Positions 9,249-19,008 of a DNA stretch of 64,000 nucleotides are shown here, one piece after another; position 1 is the first letter of the stretch; the number at the start of each line of letters is the position of its first letter. The notes under the pieces are model-generated. The model worked only from the letters and a program-made list of their open reading frames with translations, searched no databases and was not told where the DNA came from. Made by a program: the position numbers and the translations under genes. Source of the DNA: Pseudomonas fildesensis. GTDB taxonomy: Bacteria > Pseudomonadota > Gammaproteobacteria > Pseudomonadales > Pseudomonadaceae. The stretch spans positions 620,001 to 684,000 of the forward strand of contig NZ_LFMW01000007.1 in the NCBI RefSeq assembly GCF_001050345.1, given 5' to 3'.

Positions 9249-10568
9249 TCAGTCCAGATGCAGGTGGCTGTCGATACGTCCGAGGGCCCGCAGGTAGAGG
9301 TTCATGGTGGTGCCGACGCCAAGCGTGGTTTGCACCTTCACCGTGCCGCCGGCACGTTGGGCGAACTCCAGAACCTGGGACAACCCCAGCCCGGTCCCTT
9401 TGCCTGCGCACTTGGTGGTGAAGAACGGCTCGAAGACTTTGCTTGCGAGGTCATCGGGCATGCCGGGGCCGTTGTCGGCGACGCTGAGCAGCAGGTAATT
9501 GCCGGCGGCCAGGACTTCGTCCTGCTCGATGTTCACCAGACGCGAGCTGATGTGTACGCGGCCTTTGCCGCCCAACGCATCACGGGAGTTGGCCAGCAGG
9601 TTGATGACGGCCGCACTCAGTTGCGCCTCTTCGCACAAGACACCGGTACCCGGGGCTGCCAGGTCCAGCGACAGTTCGATGTTGTCCGTGGCGGTGCGCA
9701 AAAGCACGTCACGCATGCTTTCGAGGCGTTCATTGACGTCGATGCACATCAAGTTGGGGCTGTCATGGCGCACGCTGGTCAGCAGGTGGTTGACCAACAA
9801 TCGGCCTTGATCCACCGCTTGCAACCCGGCGTCGCTGAAACGCTCGACATCCGCAGGCCGGCGCGCGCGCAGGCGGATCATCTGCAGGCTGGCGCTGAGG
9901 GCCTGCAGCAGGTTGTTGAAGTCGTGGGCGATGCTGGCGGCCACCATACCCAGGGACGAAACGCGCTTGGCATGATGCATAAACTGTTCGGCCTGACGCC
10001 CCAGCAACTGGGCCTGGGCGAGTTCGCTCTCCAGGTGTTGGGCATGCTGTTCGCGCTGTTCGCTGAGCCGGCGCAATTGCAGCAGGCAAGCGGTTTGTCG
10101 CGCCAGCGCCAGCAAGGCGTTGTGCTGCACGACGGTGAGCGTCCTGGCACGGGTGTCGATGACGCAGACCGTGCCCAGCGCAAAACCTCGGTCATCGCAA
10201 ATCGGCGCGCCGGCATAAAAACGGATATATGGCGGCCCTAATACCAGCGCGCTGTGTTCAAAACGCGGGTCGCGAGTGGCGTCCTCCACCACCAGCACCT
10301 CTTCCGGGGCCAGGATGGCGTGGGCGCAGAACGCCAGGTCGCGGTGGGTCTCGCGCACGTCCAGGCCGATGCAGGCCTTGAACCACTGGCGCTCGTTATC
10401 CACCAGCGACACCAATGCGATCGGCACATCGCAAAGGCTGGTCGCCAGCAGCACGATGTCGTCGAAACCTGGCTCAGGTGCGCTGTCCAGTATGCCCAGG
10501 TGTTCCAGGGACCGGATGCGCTCTTGCTCATTGGCGGGAAGCGGGGCAGGAAGATGAGGCATCTGCAT
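9249..10568 (-). CDS. Orphan GAF-domain sensor histidine kinase
   Basis: Soluble two-component kinase of 439 residues with no membrane segment. A GAF domain spans roughly residues 20-160 (TSLCDVPIALVSLVDNERQW, FYAGAPI, LGTVCVIDT). A short coiled linker (LSEQREQHAQHLESELAQAQ) leads to the phospho-acceptor block VAASIAHDFNNLLQAL with H215. The HATPase_c domain shows DNGPGMP and GKGTGLGLSQV. The H-box of HDFNN type resembles NtrB/FixL-like kinases. No response regulator is adjacent, so partner and signal are unknown; GAF domains of this subgroup are often found with cytosolic redox or small-molecule sensing. Two in-frame ATGs (10568 and 10562) compete for the start. Confidence 0.87.
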   Translation of the reverse strand: MQMPHLPAPLPANEQERIRSLEHLGILDSAPEPGFDDIVLLATSLCDVPIALVSLVDNERQWFKACIGLDVRETHRDLAFCAHAILAPEEVLVVEDATRDPRFEHSALVLGPPYIRFYAGAPICDDRGFALGTVCVIDTRARTLTVVQHNALLALARQTACLLQLRRLSEQREQHAQHLESELAQAQLLGRQAEQFMHHAKRVSSLGMVAASIAHDFNNLLQALSASLQMIRLRARRPADVERFSDAGLQAVDQGRLLVNHLLTSVRHDSPNLMCIDVNERLESMRDVLLRTATDNIELSLDLAAPGTGVLCEEAQLSAAVINLLANSRDALGGKGRVHISSRLVNIEQDEVLAAGNYLLLSVADNGPGMPDDLASKVFEPFFTTKCAGKGTGLGLSQVLEFAQRAGGTVKVQTTLGVGTTMNLYLRALGRIDSHLHLD

Positions 10569-10658
10569 ACGTCGCGATCAGGTCTAGGAAAAAGAATGAT
10601 GCTTGGGGAACAACGGAGCAGCAAGGTAAATGAGGAAAACCTTATATCCGTGCGTCTG

Positions 10659-11133
10659 TTAGGCCGAGCCCTGGGTTTGGTTGTGGTTTTTTTGACGCTC
10701 CGGCGGTAAACGGCGTGTATGAAGCAGCAGGCCGATGGTGGGGCCGTCCTGTGGGTGCCTGAACTGGGCATCCATGGGCATCGGCAGTCAGGCTAAGAAA
10801 GTCAAAGCGGTAAGGATCTTTCAGGGACTCGCGCGCCAGATCGGACTGAGGTTTGGGCAGATGGCTCTCGACATTACTCACGGCGTTGCCGTTGCGCTCC
10901 AGCAGACGGGCCTCGATCTGGATGGCGAGGACATTGCGCGATCAGTTGTGCTTGATCGCCTGAGCGGCGCACCAGCGGCGGGTTTCGGGGCCGGGGAGTT
11001 TGTCCAGCAGCACTAAATTATGCCCCCTGGGCAATTGTGCAGCAGCTTGTTGCACAAATTCAGAATCCGGCCACGCCTCGGCAAAAGCGCGCATGTACTT
11101 GAGATTACGCGGTGAAAAGCCCTTCATCTCCGG
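10659..11133 (-). pseudogene. Degraded YhcG/DUF1016 PDDEXK nuclease gene
   Basis: Remnant of a YhcG-type (DUF1016) gene, a family with an N-terminal DNA-binding part and a C-terminal PD-(D/E)xK nuclease. The recognisable pieces are PEMKGFSPRNLKYMRAFAEA (from 11133) and LPRGHNLVLLDKLPGPETRR. An in-frame TGA at 10942-10944 falls where the family has Trp (HN-W-SRN). The same frame then runs on through VLAIQIEARLLERNG and LARESLKDPYRFDFLSL. After SLTADA (about 10777) about 19 bp of unrelated sequence joins, in another frame, to HPQDGPTIGLLL, a piece from near the family C-terminus, and the frame ends at 10659. The catalytic core between these is deleted, and the N-terminal end is also missing. 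Confidence 0.8.
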
Positions 11134-11222
11134 GCAGACGGGGTTGGCAGCGTTTGAAACACAGCTCAAGAACGCGCAGGGACACTGCTCGTCAATGAGC
11201 GGCATCGCTATTTAATGTAGTC

Positions 11223-11834
11223 GTGAACAGCGTTTTGACGCTGACTTGGTTCGAAAACAGTCGCCATCAGCAGGATCTCGACCCTCTGGTGCGCGCTGGC
11301 GTGGCGCACTTCTGGTTTGTCACCTTGCATCCTTTCGACGACGGCAATGGTCGCCTGACGCGCACGATCACTGACTTGGCATTGGCCCAGGGCGAACACC
11401 AGGCTATCCGTTTTTATGCGATGTCGGCCAACATCCTGGACGACCGAGGCGGTTACTACAACGCGCTGGAGTCCAGCCAGAGGGCCTCGCTGGATATCAC
11501 TGTCTGGCTGGAGTGGTTCCTGAAAACCCTTCTGCGTAGCCTGCAGCAGGTGATGGCACGGATTGATCGGGTGCTGGACAAGAGCCGGTTCTGGCAGCAA
11601 CACCGTGACTTCTCTTTGTCCGCCGAACAGATCAAGGCGCTCAACCGCCTGCTCGACGGCGGTAAGAACGGCTTTGAGCACGGCATCAGCGCCGCACAGT
11701 ACCTGGCGGTGGGGAAGGTGTCCAAGGCAACGGCGACGCGGCATTTGGCCGACTTGCTGGAGAAAAACTGCCTGGTGCGTTTACCCGGCGGAGGGCGCAG
11801 TACACGCTATCAAATCAACGACCGGGGCGATTGA
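11223..11834 (+). pseudogene. 5'-truncated Fic-domain protein gene
   Basis: Encodes the C-terminal part of a Fic-family AMP-transferase: HPFDDGNGRLTR is the full Fic motif (His near residue 36 of the frame), and a winged-helix-like tail follows (KVSKATATRHLADLLEKN). Intact proteins of this type have about 150-170 further N-terminal residues that carry the inhibitory helix and substrate-binding flap; these are absent. The only start is a GTG at 11223 in sequence that does not resemble the family. I call it a pseudogene, although a shortened product could in principle be made. It diverges from the broken YhcG gene, and both lack their 5' ends where they meet. Confidence 0.75.
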
Positions 11835-11911
11835 ACGGTCGCCACTCATTTGCCCAAATCCCCCATGTCTGCTAGTGTCGCGCCGGTTTACCGTCTACCG
11901 GAATAGCCGCC

Positions 11912-12154
11912 ATGGCCCGCAAAAAAGTTGCACTCGATTTCGAACAATCCCTCGCCGACCTGCAAACCCTGGTCGAGCGTCTGGAGAACGGCGAGTTGTC
12001 GCTGGAAGACTCGTTGACGGCGTTTGAGCAAGGCATCGGCCTGACCCGTGACTGCCAGAGCGCGTTGGCGCAGGCGGAGCAGAAGGTGCAGGTGTTGCTG
12101 GAGCGTGATGGGGAGTTGGCCGAAGAACCTTTCGATGCGGAACAACCCGAATGA
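11912..12154 (+). CDS. xseB: Exodeoxyribonuclease VII small subunit
   Basis: Eighty-residue XseB, the small subunit that joins XseA to form exonuclease VII, which degrades single-stranded DNA from both ends. The family signature [20 protein letters not shown] followed by [13 protein letters not shown] is intact. As usual, xseA is not adjacent. It overlaps ispA by four bases (ATGA at 12151), which indicates an xseB-ispA-dxs operon as in many gammaproteobacteria. Confidence 0.97.
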   Translation: MARKKVALDFEQSLADLQTLVERLENGELSLEDSLTAFEQGIGLTRDCQSALAQAEQKVQVLLERDGELAEEPFDAEQPE

Positions 12155-13038
12155 TCGACGCGTATCAGGCCAGTAGCCAAGCCCGGGTCAATGCGGCGTT
12201 GGAACCCTTGTTTGTTGCGCCAAGCCCCGAAATGAACCGTCTCTACGACGCCATGCGCTACAGCGTGATGAATGGCGGCAAGCGCGTGCGCCCGTTGCTG
12301 GCGTATGCGGCCTGTGAGGCCCTCGGCGCTCCCGCTGAGCAGGCCAATGGCGCGGCGTGTGCGGTGGAGTTGATTCACGCCTATTCCCTGGTACACGACG
12401 ATTTGCCGGCAATGGACGATGACGATCTGCGTCGCGGCCAGCCGACCACTCATAAAGCCTTTGATGAAGCCTATGCGATTCTGGCCGGCGATGGCCTGCA
12501 GAGCCTGGCGTTCAGCGCATTGCTGGACCCGGCGCTGAGCAGCGTGAATGCCGAAATCCGCTTGCGTATGGTGACGGCCCTGGCCCTGGCCGCAGGCCCT
12601 GCCGGCATGGTCGGCGGGCAAGCGATCGACATGGGCTCGGTCAGCCTAAAGCTGGACCAGCAAGCCCTCGAACACATGCACCGGCACAAGACCGGCGCGT
12701 TGATCGAAGCCGCCGTGCACCTGGGCGCCCTGGCCAGTGGCCGTGCCGAAGCTGCGCAATTGGCCGCCTTGCAGACCTACTCCCGGGCGGTCGGCCTGGC
12801 GTTCCAGGTGCAGGATGACATTCTCGACGTGGAAAGTGACACCGCCACCCTGGGCAAACGCCAGGGCGCCGATATCGCACGGGACAAACCGACTTATCCT
12901 GCGCTGCTCGGGCTGGAAGCCGCCAAGGCCTACGCCCTTGAGCTGCGCGACCAGGCCCTGGCCGCCCTGCGACCTTTCGACGCGGCGGCCGAGCCACTGC
13001 GTGACCTGGCGCGGTATATCGTCGAACGTCGCCACTGA
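12151..13038 (+). CDS. ispA: (2E,6E)-farnesyl diphosphate synthase
   Basis: Prenyl transferase of 295 residues that condenses isopentenyl diphosphate with dimethylallyl and geranyl diphosphate to give farnesyl diphosphate for quinones and undecaprenyl phosphate. The first Asp-rich motif is [15 protein letters not shown] (from about residue 82) and the second is [13 protein letters not shown]. The substrate-binding GGKRVRP block is near residue 42. It is coupled to xseB by an overlap and followed by dxs, so precursor supply and chain elongation are encoded together. Confidence 0.97.
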   Translation: MIDAYQASSQARVNAALEPLFVAPSPEMNRLYDAMRYSVMNGGKRVRPLLAYAACEALGAPAEQANGAACAVELIHAYSLVHDDLPAMDDDDLRRGQPTTHKAFDEAYAILAGDGLQSLAFSALLDPALSSVNAEIRLRMVTALALAAGPAGMVGGQAIDMGSVSLKLDQQALEHMHRHKTGALIEAAVHLGALASGRAEAAQLAALQTYSRAVGLAFQVQDDILDVESDTATLGKRQGADIARDKPTYPALLGLEAAKAYALELRDQALAALRPFDAAAEPLRDLARYIVERRH

Positions 13039-13148
13039 TTGCAGCGGCCATTACGGCCGCATATCGGCCAAGTTCGGCGCTCTGCGTGGGCAGTTTGCAA
13101 TGCTTGAGGTAAACTGCCGCCTCTTCTATACCTATAACGATTCGCCTG

Positions 13149-15047
13149 ATGCCCACGACGTTTCAAGAGATTCCCCGCAAGCGCCCGTCCACGCCCCTGC
13201 TCGACCGTGCTGCCACGCCGGACGGCCTGCGTCGTCTGGGTGAAGCCGAGCTGGAAACCCTGGCCGATGAGTTGCGCCTGGAATTGCTCTACACGGTCGG
13301 CCAGACCGGTGGGCATTTCGGTGCAGGCCTGGGCGTCATCGAGCTGACCATCGCCTTGCATTACGTGTTCGACACCCCGGACGACCGGCTGGTGTGGGAC
13401 GTGGGCCATCAGGCGTATCCGCATAAAATCCTCACTGGCCGTCGCGAGCGCATGAGCACCCTGCGCCAGAAGGACGGCGTCGCCGCCTTCCCGCGTCGCT
13501 CCGAGAGCGAGTACGACACCTTTGGCGTCGGCCACTCCAGCACCTCGATCAGTGCGGCACTGGGCATGGCGATTGCCGCCCGTCTGCAAAACAGCGATCG
13601 CAAGGCGATTGCAGTGATTGGTGACGGCGCGCTGACCGCCGGCATGGCCTTCGAAGCGCTGAACCATGCGCCGGAAGTGAACGCCAACATGTTGGTGATC
13701 CTCAACGACAACGACATGTCGATCTCGCGCAATGTCGGTGGTTTGTCGAATTACCTGGCAAAAATCCTCTCCAGCCGTACCTACGCCAGCATGCGCGAAG
13801 GCAGCAAGAAAGTGCTCTCGCGCCTACCCGGCGCGTGGGAAATTGCCCGACGTACCGAAGAATATGCCAAGGGCATGCTGGTCCCCGGCACGCTGTTCGA
13901 AGAACTGGGCTGGAATTACATCGGCCCGATCGACGGCCATGACCTGCCGACTCTGATCGCCACCCTGCGTAACATGCGCGACCTCAAGGGCCCGCAGTTC
14001 CTGCACATCGTCACCAAGAAGGGCAAAGGTTTCGCCCCGGCCGAAGTCGATCCGATCGGTTACCACGCCATCACCAAACTCGAACCCCTGGACGCGCCCG
14101 CCGCCGCGCCGAAAAAGGCCAGCGGGCCGAAGTATTCCGGTGTGTTTGGCGAATGGCTGTGCGACATGGCCACCGCCGACCCACGCCTGGTGGGTATTAC
14201 CCCGGCGATGAAGGAAGGCTCCGACCTGGTAGCGTTCAGCGAACGTTTCCCGCTGCGCTACTTCGACGTGGCGATTGCCGAGCAGCACGCCGTGACCTTC
14301 GCCGCCGGCATGGCCTGTGAGGGCGCCAAGCCGGTGGTAGCGATCTACTCCACTTTCCTGCAGCGTGGTTATGACCAACTGATCCATGACGTTGCGGTGC
14401 AAAACCTCGACGTACTGTTCGCCATCGACCGCGCAGGCCTTGTAGGCGAAGACGGCCCGACCCACGCTGGCAGTTTCGACCTGTCCTACTTGCGGTGCAT
14501 CCCCGGCATGCTGGTGATGACGCCTAGCGACGAGAACGAACTGCGCAAGATGCTCAGCACCGGCCACCTGTACAACGGCCCGGCCGCCGTGCGTTACCCG
14601 CGTGGCAATGGCTCGAATGCAGTGATCGAAAAAGACCTGGAGCCGATCGAGATCGGCAAAGGCATCGTGCGGCGCCAAGGCAGCAAGACTGCGTTCCTGG
14701 TGTTCGGCGTGCAACTGGCCGAAGCCCTGAAAGTGGCCGAGAAGATCGACGCGACCGTGGTCGACATGCGCTTCGTCAAACCGCTGGATGAAGCACTTCT
14801 GCGCGAGATCGCCGGCAGCCATGAATTGCTGGTTACGGTCGAAGAGAACGCCATCATGGGCGGTGCCGGGGCGGCCGTCAGCGAGTTCCTGGCGCGGGAG
14901 AATATCCTCAAGTCGGTGCTGCACATAGGCTTGCCGGATATGTACGTCGAGCACGCCAAGCCGGCGCAAATGCTGGCCGAATGTGGGTTGGATGAGGCTG
15001 GCATTGAGGCATCGGTTCGCCAGCGCCTGACACTGCTGGGCCTGTAA
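13149..15047 (+). CDS. dxs: 1-deoxy-D-xylulose-5-phosphate synthase
   Basis: Thiamine-diphosphate enzyme of 632 residues that condenses pyruvate and glyceraldehyde 3-phosphate, the first step of the MEP isoprenoid pathway and also a source of thiamine and pyridoxal precursor. The transketolase-like parts are visible: [17 protein letters not shown], the cofactor motif [17 protein letters not shown] with NDNDMSIS, and the second-domain block [18 protein letters not shown]. Length matches the family. It lies 110 bp after ispA, probably in the same transcript. Confidence 0.98.
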   Translation: MPTTFQEIPRKRPSTPLLDRAATPDGLRRLGEAELETLADELRLELLYTVGQTGGHFGAGLGVIELTIALHYVFDTPDDRLVWDVGHQAYPHKILTGRRERMSTLRQKDGVAAFPRRSESEYDTFGVGHSSTSISAALGMAIAARLQNSDRKAIAVIGDGALTAGMAFEALNHAPEVNANMLVILNDNDMSISRNVGGLSNYLAKILSSRTYASMREGSKKVLSRLPGAWEIARRTEEYAKGMLVPGTLFEELGWNYIGPIDGHDLPTLIATLRNMRDLKGPQFLHIVTKKGKGFAPAEVDPIGYHAITKLEPLDAPAAAPKKASGPKYSGVFGEWLCDMATADPRLVGITPAMKEGSDLVAFSERFPLRYFDVAIAEQHAVTFAAGMACEGAKPVVAIYSTFLQRGYDQLIHDVAVQNLDVLFAIDRAGLVGEDGPTHAGSFDLSYLRCIPGMLVMTPSDENELRKMLSTGHLYNGPAAVRYPRGNGSNAVIEKDLEPIEIGKGIVRRQGSKTAFLVFGVQLAEALKVAEKIDATVVDMRFVKPLDEALLREIAGSHELLVTVEENAIMGGAGAAVSEFLARENILKSVLHIGLPDMYVEHAKPAQMLAECGLDEAGIEASVRQRLTLLGL

Positions 15048-15060
15048 CCCCAAAACACCT

Positions 15061-15086
15061 GTAGGAGCCGGCTTGCCGGCTCCTAC
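15061..15086. repeat. REP-type palindrome between dxs and btuB
   Basis: GTAGGAGCCGG and CCGGCTCCTAC form a perfect 11-bp stem around CTTG. The core matches the REP family also seen at 28570-28637. There is no T-run, so it is a poor intrinsic terminator. Confidence 0.8.
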
Positions 15087-15099
15087 ACATGGACAGCCC

Positions 15100-16995
15100 A
15101 TGAAATACCTTCGCCTGGCCCTGCCCCTCCTCTTTCTGCCCTCGCCAGCCCTGCTCGCTGACACCCGCGACCAAGCCCTGAAACTCCCCGACGTGGTCAT
15201 CAGCGCCAACCGCCAGGTACAAGCGCGCAATGACAGCAGCGCTGCCAACACGGTCTTCACCCGCGATGATATCGACCGCCTGCAACCCACCAGCGTGACG
15301 GACCTGCTCAGCCGCGTACCGGGCGTGCAAGTCGCGCCAACCGGCGGGCGTGGCAGTTTGCCGGGCATCTCTATTCGTGGCACCAAATCCGCGCAAAGCC
15401 TGGTGTTGGTCGATGGGCAACGCATTGCCAATACCACCTCCGGTGACAGCGGGCTGCAATACCTGAACATCGACCAGATTGAACGCGTGGAAGTACTGCG
15501 CGGCTCACGCTCGGTGATCTACGGCAGTGATGCGATTGGCGGGGTGATCCAGGTATTTACCCGACGCAATGCCGAACAGGGCCTGCAGCCGCGCGTGAAG
15601 CTGGGTTTTGGCAGCAACCAGACCTGGGAGCGCAGCGTGGGTCTCTCCGGCGGTGATGAGCACACGCGCTTCAACCTGGGGGTGAGCCTGGATGAAACGG
15701 CGGGCATCAACTCCACGCACGAGTCGTTCGCAAGCGATGGCGACCATGATGCCTATCGCAATCAATCCATCAGCCTGAACCTCAGCCATTCGTTCAGTGA
15801 TGAATTGGAACTGGGTTTCAATCTGTTGGATAACCGCGGCAAGTCGGAGTACGACAACAGCTTCGGCCGCTACGACTTCTCCACCAGGCAAAGTGTTGGG
15901 CAAAAACCCTACACCGACTACACCGTGAGCAGCGCCAGCGGTTATGTCGACGCCACACTCAATGAACACTGGCAATCGCGCCTGGAACTGGGCCACAGCG
16001 AAAACCGCGACACCAAGCGCGATACCCTCAGCGATGATTTCAGCGTGTTCAATACCTATCGCGACTCGGTCAACTGGCAGAACGACCTGACGCTGGATGA
16101 GCAGAACAGCCTGATACTCGGCGGCGACTGGTACGAAGACCGCTTCCACGGCTCCACCACCTTTACCGAAAACAGCCGCTGGAACCGTGCTGCCTTTGCG
16201 CAGCACCGCTTCCACAGCGAATGGTTTTCCACAGAGCTGGGCCTGCGCCGGGACCAGAATCAACAATTCGGCGGCCAGAACAGCTGGAGCGGCACCCTCA
16301 CATTGCCAATCAACGCCGACAATGACCTGCTGCTGAGCTACAGCGAAGGCTTCCGGGCGCCGACCTTCAACGACCTCTATTACCCCGACACGAAGTACAG
16401 TAACCCCAACCTGCAGCCCGAAACCTCGAAGAGCTACGAGCTGCAATGGCGCAGCCAACTGAGTGACAGCACACGCCTGGAAGCCTCGCTGTACCGCACC
16501 GACTTGAGCGATGCAATCATCCTCGACCGCAACAGCAAGCCGCAGAACGTAGCGTCGGCACGCATCAATGGCTTTGAAGGCGCACTCAAGCAGGAGCTGT
16601 TTGGCTGGCAGGGCAACCTGGGCGTTGCGATCATCGACCCGCGTGACCGCGACACCGGCCATACCCTGGCCCGTCGCGCGCGGCGCACAGTGAGCCTGGA
16701 CCTGGATCGGCAATTTGATCAATTCGGGGTGGGCGCAAGTTGGCAGGCGATCAGCCGCAGCTACGACGATGAAGACAATCGCAATCGCCTGGGCGGTTAC
16801 GCCTTGCTGGGGCTGCGCAGCAGTTGGGCGTTGAACCGGGAAGTGGCGCTGTCGCTGAAAGTCGATAACGTGCTGGACAAGACCTACGCGCGGGCACGCT
16901 ATAGCTATGACGATCCAGACTTCCTGAACAATCAGAACTACCGGGAAGAAGGTCGAGTCTGGATGTTTGGCGTGACCTGGACACCGGAAACCTGA
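15100..16995 (+). CDS. btuB: TonB-dependent cobalamin receptor, BtuB-like
   Basis: Outer membrane receptor of 631 residues, predicted to import vitamin B12 with TonB energy. A signal peptide ends near PALLAD, a TonB-box-like stretch LPDVVISANR follows, then the plug domain (DLLSRVPGVQV, GISIRGTKSAQSLVLVDGQR, YGSDAIGGVIQVFTR) and a beta-barrel ending in an aromatic C-terminus (RVWMFGVTWTPET). The start is the ATG at 15100, since the earlier one at 15073 lies in the REP sequence. The 52-bp gap after dxs is too short for a cobalamin riboswitch. The convergent BtuF-like gene next door supports the B12 assignment; another corrinoid is possible. Confidence 0.85.
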   Translation: MKYLRLALPLLFLPSPALLADTRDQALKLPDVVISANRQVQARNDSSAANTVFTRDDIDRLQPTSVTDLLSRVPGVQVAPTGGRGSLPGISIRGTKSAQSLVLVDGQRIANTTSGDSGLQYLNIDQIERVEVLRGSRSVIYGSDAIGGVIQVFTRRNAEQGLQPRVKLGFGSNQTWERSVGLSGGDEHTRFNLGVSLDETAGINSTHESFASDGDHDAYRNQSISLNLSHSFSDELELGFNLLDNRGKSEYDNSFGRYDFSTRQSVGQKPYTDYTVSSASGYVDATLNEHWQSRLELGHSENRDTKRDTLSDDFSVFNTYRDSVNWQNDLTLDEQNSLILGGDWYEDRFHGSTTFTENSRWNRAAFAQHRFHSEWFSTELGLRRDQNQQFGGQNSWSGTLTLPINADNDLLLSYSEGFRAPTFNDLYYPDTKYSNPNLQPETSKSYELQWRSQLSDSTRLEASLYRTDLSDAIILDRNSKPQNVASARINGFEGALKQELFGWQGNLGVAIIDPRDRDTGHTLARRARRTVSLDLDRQFDQFGVGASWQAISRSYDDEDNRNRLGGYALLGLRSSWALNREVALSLKVDNVLDKTYARARYSYDDPDFLNNQNYREEGRVWMFGVTWTPET

Positions 16996-17021
16996 GCGGT
17001 AAGCACAGACCCATGCAGGTG

Positions 17022-17810
17022 TCAGCGGTTCAGCACAATCACCTGACACAACCGCGCCACCGCTTCCAGCATCTGCCCGCTGGGCCGTTCCAGGCCCTTG
17101 TCCGGCACTAACCGCACCCGTGCCGCCATCGCTGGCCAGGCCTTCCAGGCCTCCATCTGAGCCTGATCACCTACCAGAATCACCTCGGGATTGCGCTGCA
17201 GCACAGACTCAATGCTGACCTGCGGTGCGGGCAACTTGAGGTCGTCGAACACATTGCGCGCGCCACACACATTCAACGCGTCGCTGATGATCTGCCCGCC
17301 GCCCACGGTGTAGAGCGGCTGGTTCCACACCTGATAAAACACCCGCAACGGCTCGGCACGCTGATAGCGCTGGCGCAGTTCGGCCAGGCGTTGGCGCAAT
17401 TGCGCGGCCAACTGCCGACCGGCGTCGACACGGCCCAATTGCTCGGCAATGGCTTGGACTTGGGTGGTCAGCTGTTCAAGGCTATGGGGTTCGGCGACAA
17501 ACACCGGGATATTCAGGCGCTGCAGTTGCTCACGCTGGGCCCGCCCAACGCTGCCGGGCCAGAGCAGGATCAGGTCGGGCTTGAGGCTGAGCAGGCGCTC
17601 CATGTTCAACTGGCCGTAATGCCCAACCGACGGCACGTTCGCCAACGCCGCCGGCCGTTCGCCGCCATCGAGCACGCCCACCAGCAAGTCGGCAGCGCCC
17701 AGTTCAACCACGATTTCAGAGAGGGAGGGCGCCAGGCTGACGACGCGCTCGACCGCCAGCGCCTGGGCACCGAATGCCAGCAACAGCAGCGTCAGCCAGC
17801 GCCCCATCAT
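17022..17810 (-). CDS. btuF: Periplasmic cobalamin-binding protein, BtuF-like
   Basis: Type III helical-backbone binding protein of 262 residues with a signal peptide (WLTLLLLAFGAQALA). Blocks typical of BtuF are RVVSLAPSLSEIVVELGA, the NMERLLSLKPDLILLW helix, VWNQPLYTVGGGQIISDAL and NPEVILVGD. It should deliver B12 from the periplasm to an inner membrane ABC transporter that is not in this window. It converges on btuB and its start overlaps the stop of the membrane-protein gene at 17807. Two adjacent ATGs (17810, 17807) are possible starts. Confidence 0.83.
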   Translation of the reverse strand: MMGRWLTLLLLAFGAQALAVERVVSLAPSLSEIVVELGAADLLVGVLDGGERPAALANVPSVGHYGQLNMERLLSLKPDLILLWPGSVGRAQREQLQRLNIPVFVAEPHSLEQLTTQVQAIAEQLGRVDAGRQLAAQLRQRLAELRQRYQRAEPLRVFYQVWNQPLYTVGGGQIISDALNVCGARNVFDDLKLPAPQVSIESVLQRNPEVILVGDQAQMEAWKAWPAMAARVRLVPDKGLERPSGQMLEAVARLCQVIVLNR

Positions 17811-18226
17811 CCCAGCTGACGGGGGATGCGGTAGAGGTAAAACAGCACCAGGGTCGACAGCGCCAGCAGAAACAGCGGCACCGCCTCCAGGCCGACGAAC
17901 ACCGCCAGTGCGCCGATCCAGGCCGGCACGGCGGCAACCAACAAGGCCGTGCGTCGACGGGCCGCGAGGGTGATCCAGGCAGCCGGTTCTTCGGGGGTGT
18001 CGAGGGCTTTGGAGGTGGCGATCAGCGCGTGTTTATAGCCGTGGAAATAGCGCAGGCTGAGAAACATCGAAGCCACGCCGGCGATAAAAAACGGCATGGC
18101 CAGCACCGGCAGCAAGGATTCGGCTTGGCCGAACACCAGGTTGATCACGAACAAGGGCAGCATTGCCAGGGCCAGGTACTGCCACCAGTTGAAGGACAGC
18201 CGCCGTTTCACCTGGCCGCGAGTCAC
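17807..18226 (-). CDS. Small integral membrane protein, unknown function
   Basis: Protein of 139 residues with four probable membrane helices (around [58 protein letters not shown] and [14 protein letters not shown]) and a basic loop after the second. I recognise no catalytic motif. It sits between ribA and the btuF-like gene and overlaps both by four bases, so the three form one transcription unit. The position suggests a role linked to membrane transport, but nothing in the sequence shows it. Confidence 0.75.
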   Translation of the reverse strand: MTRGQVKRRLSFNWWQYLALAMLPLFVINLVFGQAESLLPVLAMPFFIAGVASMFLSLRYFHGYKHALIATSKALDTPEEPAAWITLAARRRTALLVAAVPAWIGALAVFVGLEAVPLFLLALSTLVLFYLYRIPRQLG

Positions 18227-18840
18227 GCGCGGTCGACCTCGCCCTGATGCTCGTTGCCCATCATGTGGTCGAGCTTGCTGGCTTTGGTGGCCAGGTAGAG
18301 TTTGTTGTGCGGGTTGTGACCGGTGTGCAGCGGCACGCGCTCGGCTACGGTGATGCCCATCTCGGTCAAGGCTTTGACCTTGCGCGGGTTATTGGTCATC
18401 AGGCGTACGGATTTCACGCCTAGGTGCTCCAGCATCGGCAGGCAGATGGCGTAGTCACGCTGGTCGGCAGCAAAACCCAGGCGCTCGTTGGCTTCGACGG
18501 TGTCGGCGCCGCCGTCTTGCAGCTCGTAGGCGCGAATTTTGTTCAACAGGCCAATGCCACGGCCTTCCTGACGCAAGTACAGCAACACGCCACGGCCTTC
18601 ACGGGCGATGGCCTGCATCGCGGCTTCCAGTTGCGAGCCGCAGTCGCAGCGCTGGCTGAACAGCGCGTCGCCAGTCAGGCACTCGGAGTGCACGCGGCCG
18701 AGCACCGGCGCGCCATCGGCGATGTCGCCCAGGCTGAGCACAACATGCTCGCGCCCGGTGGCTTCTTCGAGAAAGCCGCTCATGGTAAACGTGGCAAAAG
18801 GGGTAGGCAGCTTGGAAGCAGCGACGAAAACGACGGGCAC
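18223..18840 (-). CDS. ribA: GTP cyclohydrolase II
   Basis: Enzyme of 205 residues that opens GTP to 2,5-diamino-6-ribosylamino-4-pyrimidinone 5'-phosphate, the first committed step of riboflavin synthesis. The zinc-binding motif [17 protein letters not shown] is intact, as is [17 protein letters not shown] with the catalytic Arg-containing region after it. Translation starts at a GTG (18838-18840) with CAGGAG upstream. This is the only complete GTP cyclohydrolase II in the window, which matters because the fused copy at 21858 has lost its zinc ligands. Confidence 0.97.
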   Translation of the reverse strand: MPVVFVAASKLPTPFATFTMSGFLEEATGREHVVLSLGDIADGAPVLGRVHSECLTGDALFSQRCDCGSQLEAAMQAIAREGRGVLLYLRQEGRGIGLLNKIRAYELQDGGADTVEANERLGFAADQRDYAICLPMLEHLGVKSVRLMTNNPRKVKALTEMGITVAERVPLHTGHNPHNKLYLATKASKLDHMMGNEHQGEVDRA

Positions 18841-19008
18841 CGTGTGCTCCTGATTTCAGATTTCACAGAGGCAGGCATTGTAACAGCCTGTTCCTACAGA
18901 CGCTTAAGCTGAATTATCGCTGATAAAGATCAATCGGTTTGATTGGCCTTTGCATCAGTTCTATGCAGGAGCGAGGCGGGCGGCTAGCCCTTGCGCCTAC
19001 ACTGGGTC

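Noticed and set aside
15061..15086. REP palindrome considered as the dxs terminator
   Set aside because: There is no T-run after the stem; btuB starts 14 bp later, so it is better described as a REP repeat.
13824..15470. Minus-strand open frame of 548 codons across dxs and btuB
   Set aside because: It spans two well-supported genes on the other strand and crosses the REP palindrome; it is a codon-bias shadow.
15505..17049. Minus-strand open frame of 514 codons inside btuB
   Set aside because: Val/Ala/Gln-rich composition typical of an antisense frame; btuB on the plus strand has full family features.
18905..18945. ATCAATCGGTTTGAT palindrome upstream of ribA, considered as an Fnr-type box
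   Set aside because: The arms are in the wrong order (ATCAA...TTGAT rather than TTGAT...ATCAA) and spacing does not fit.
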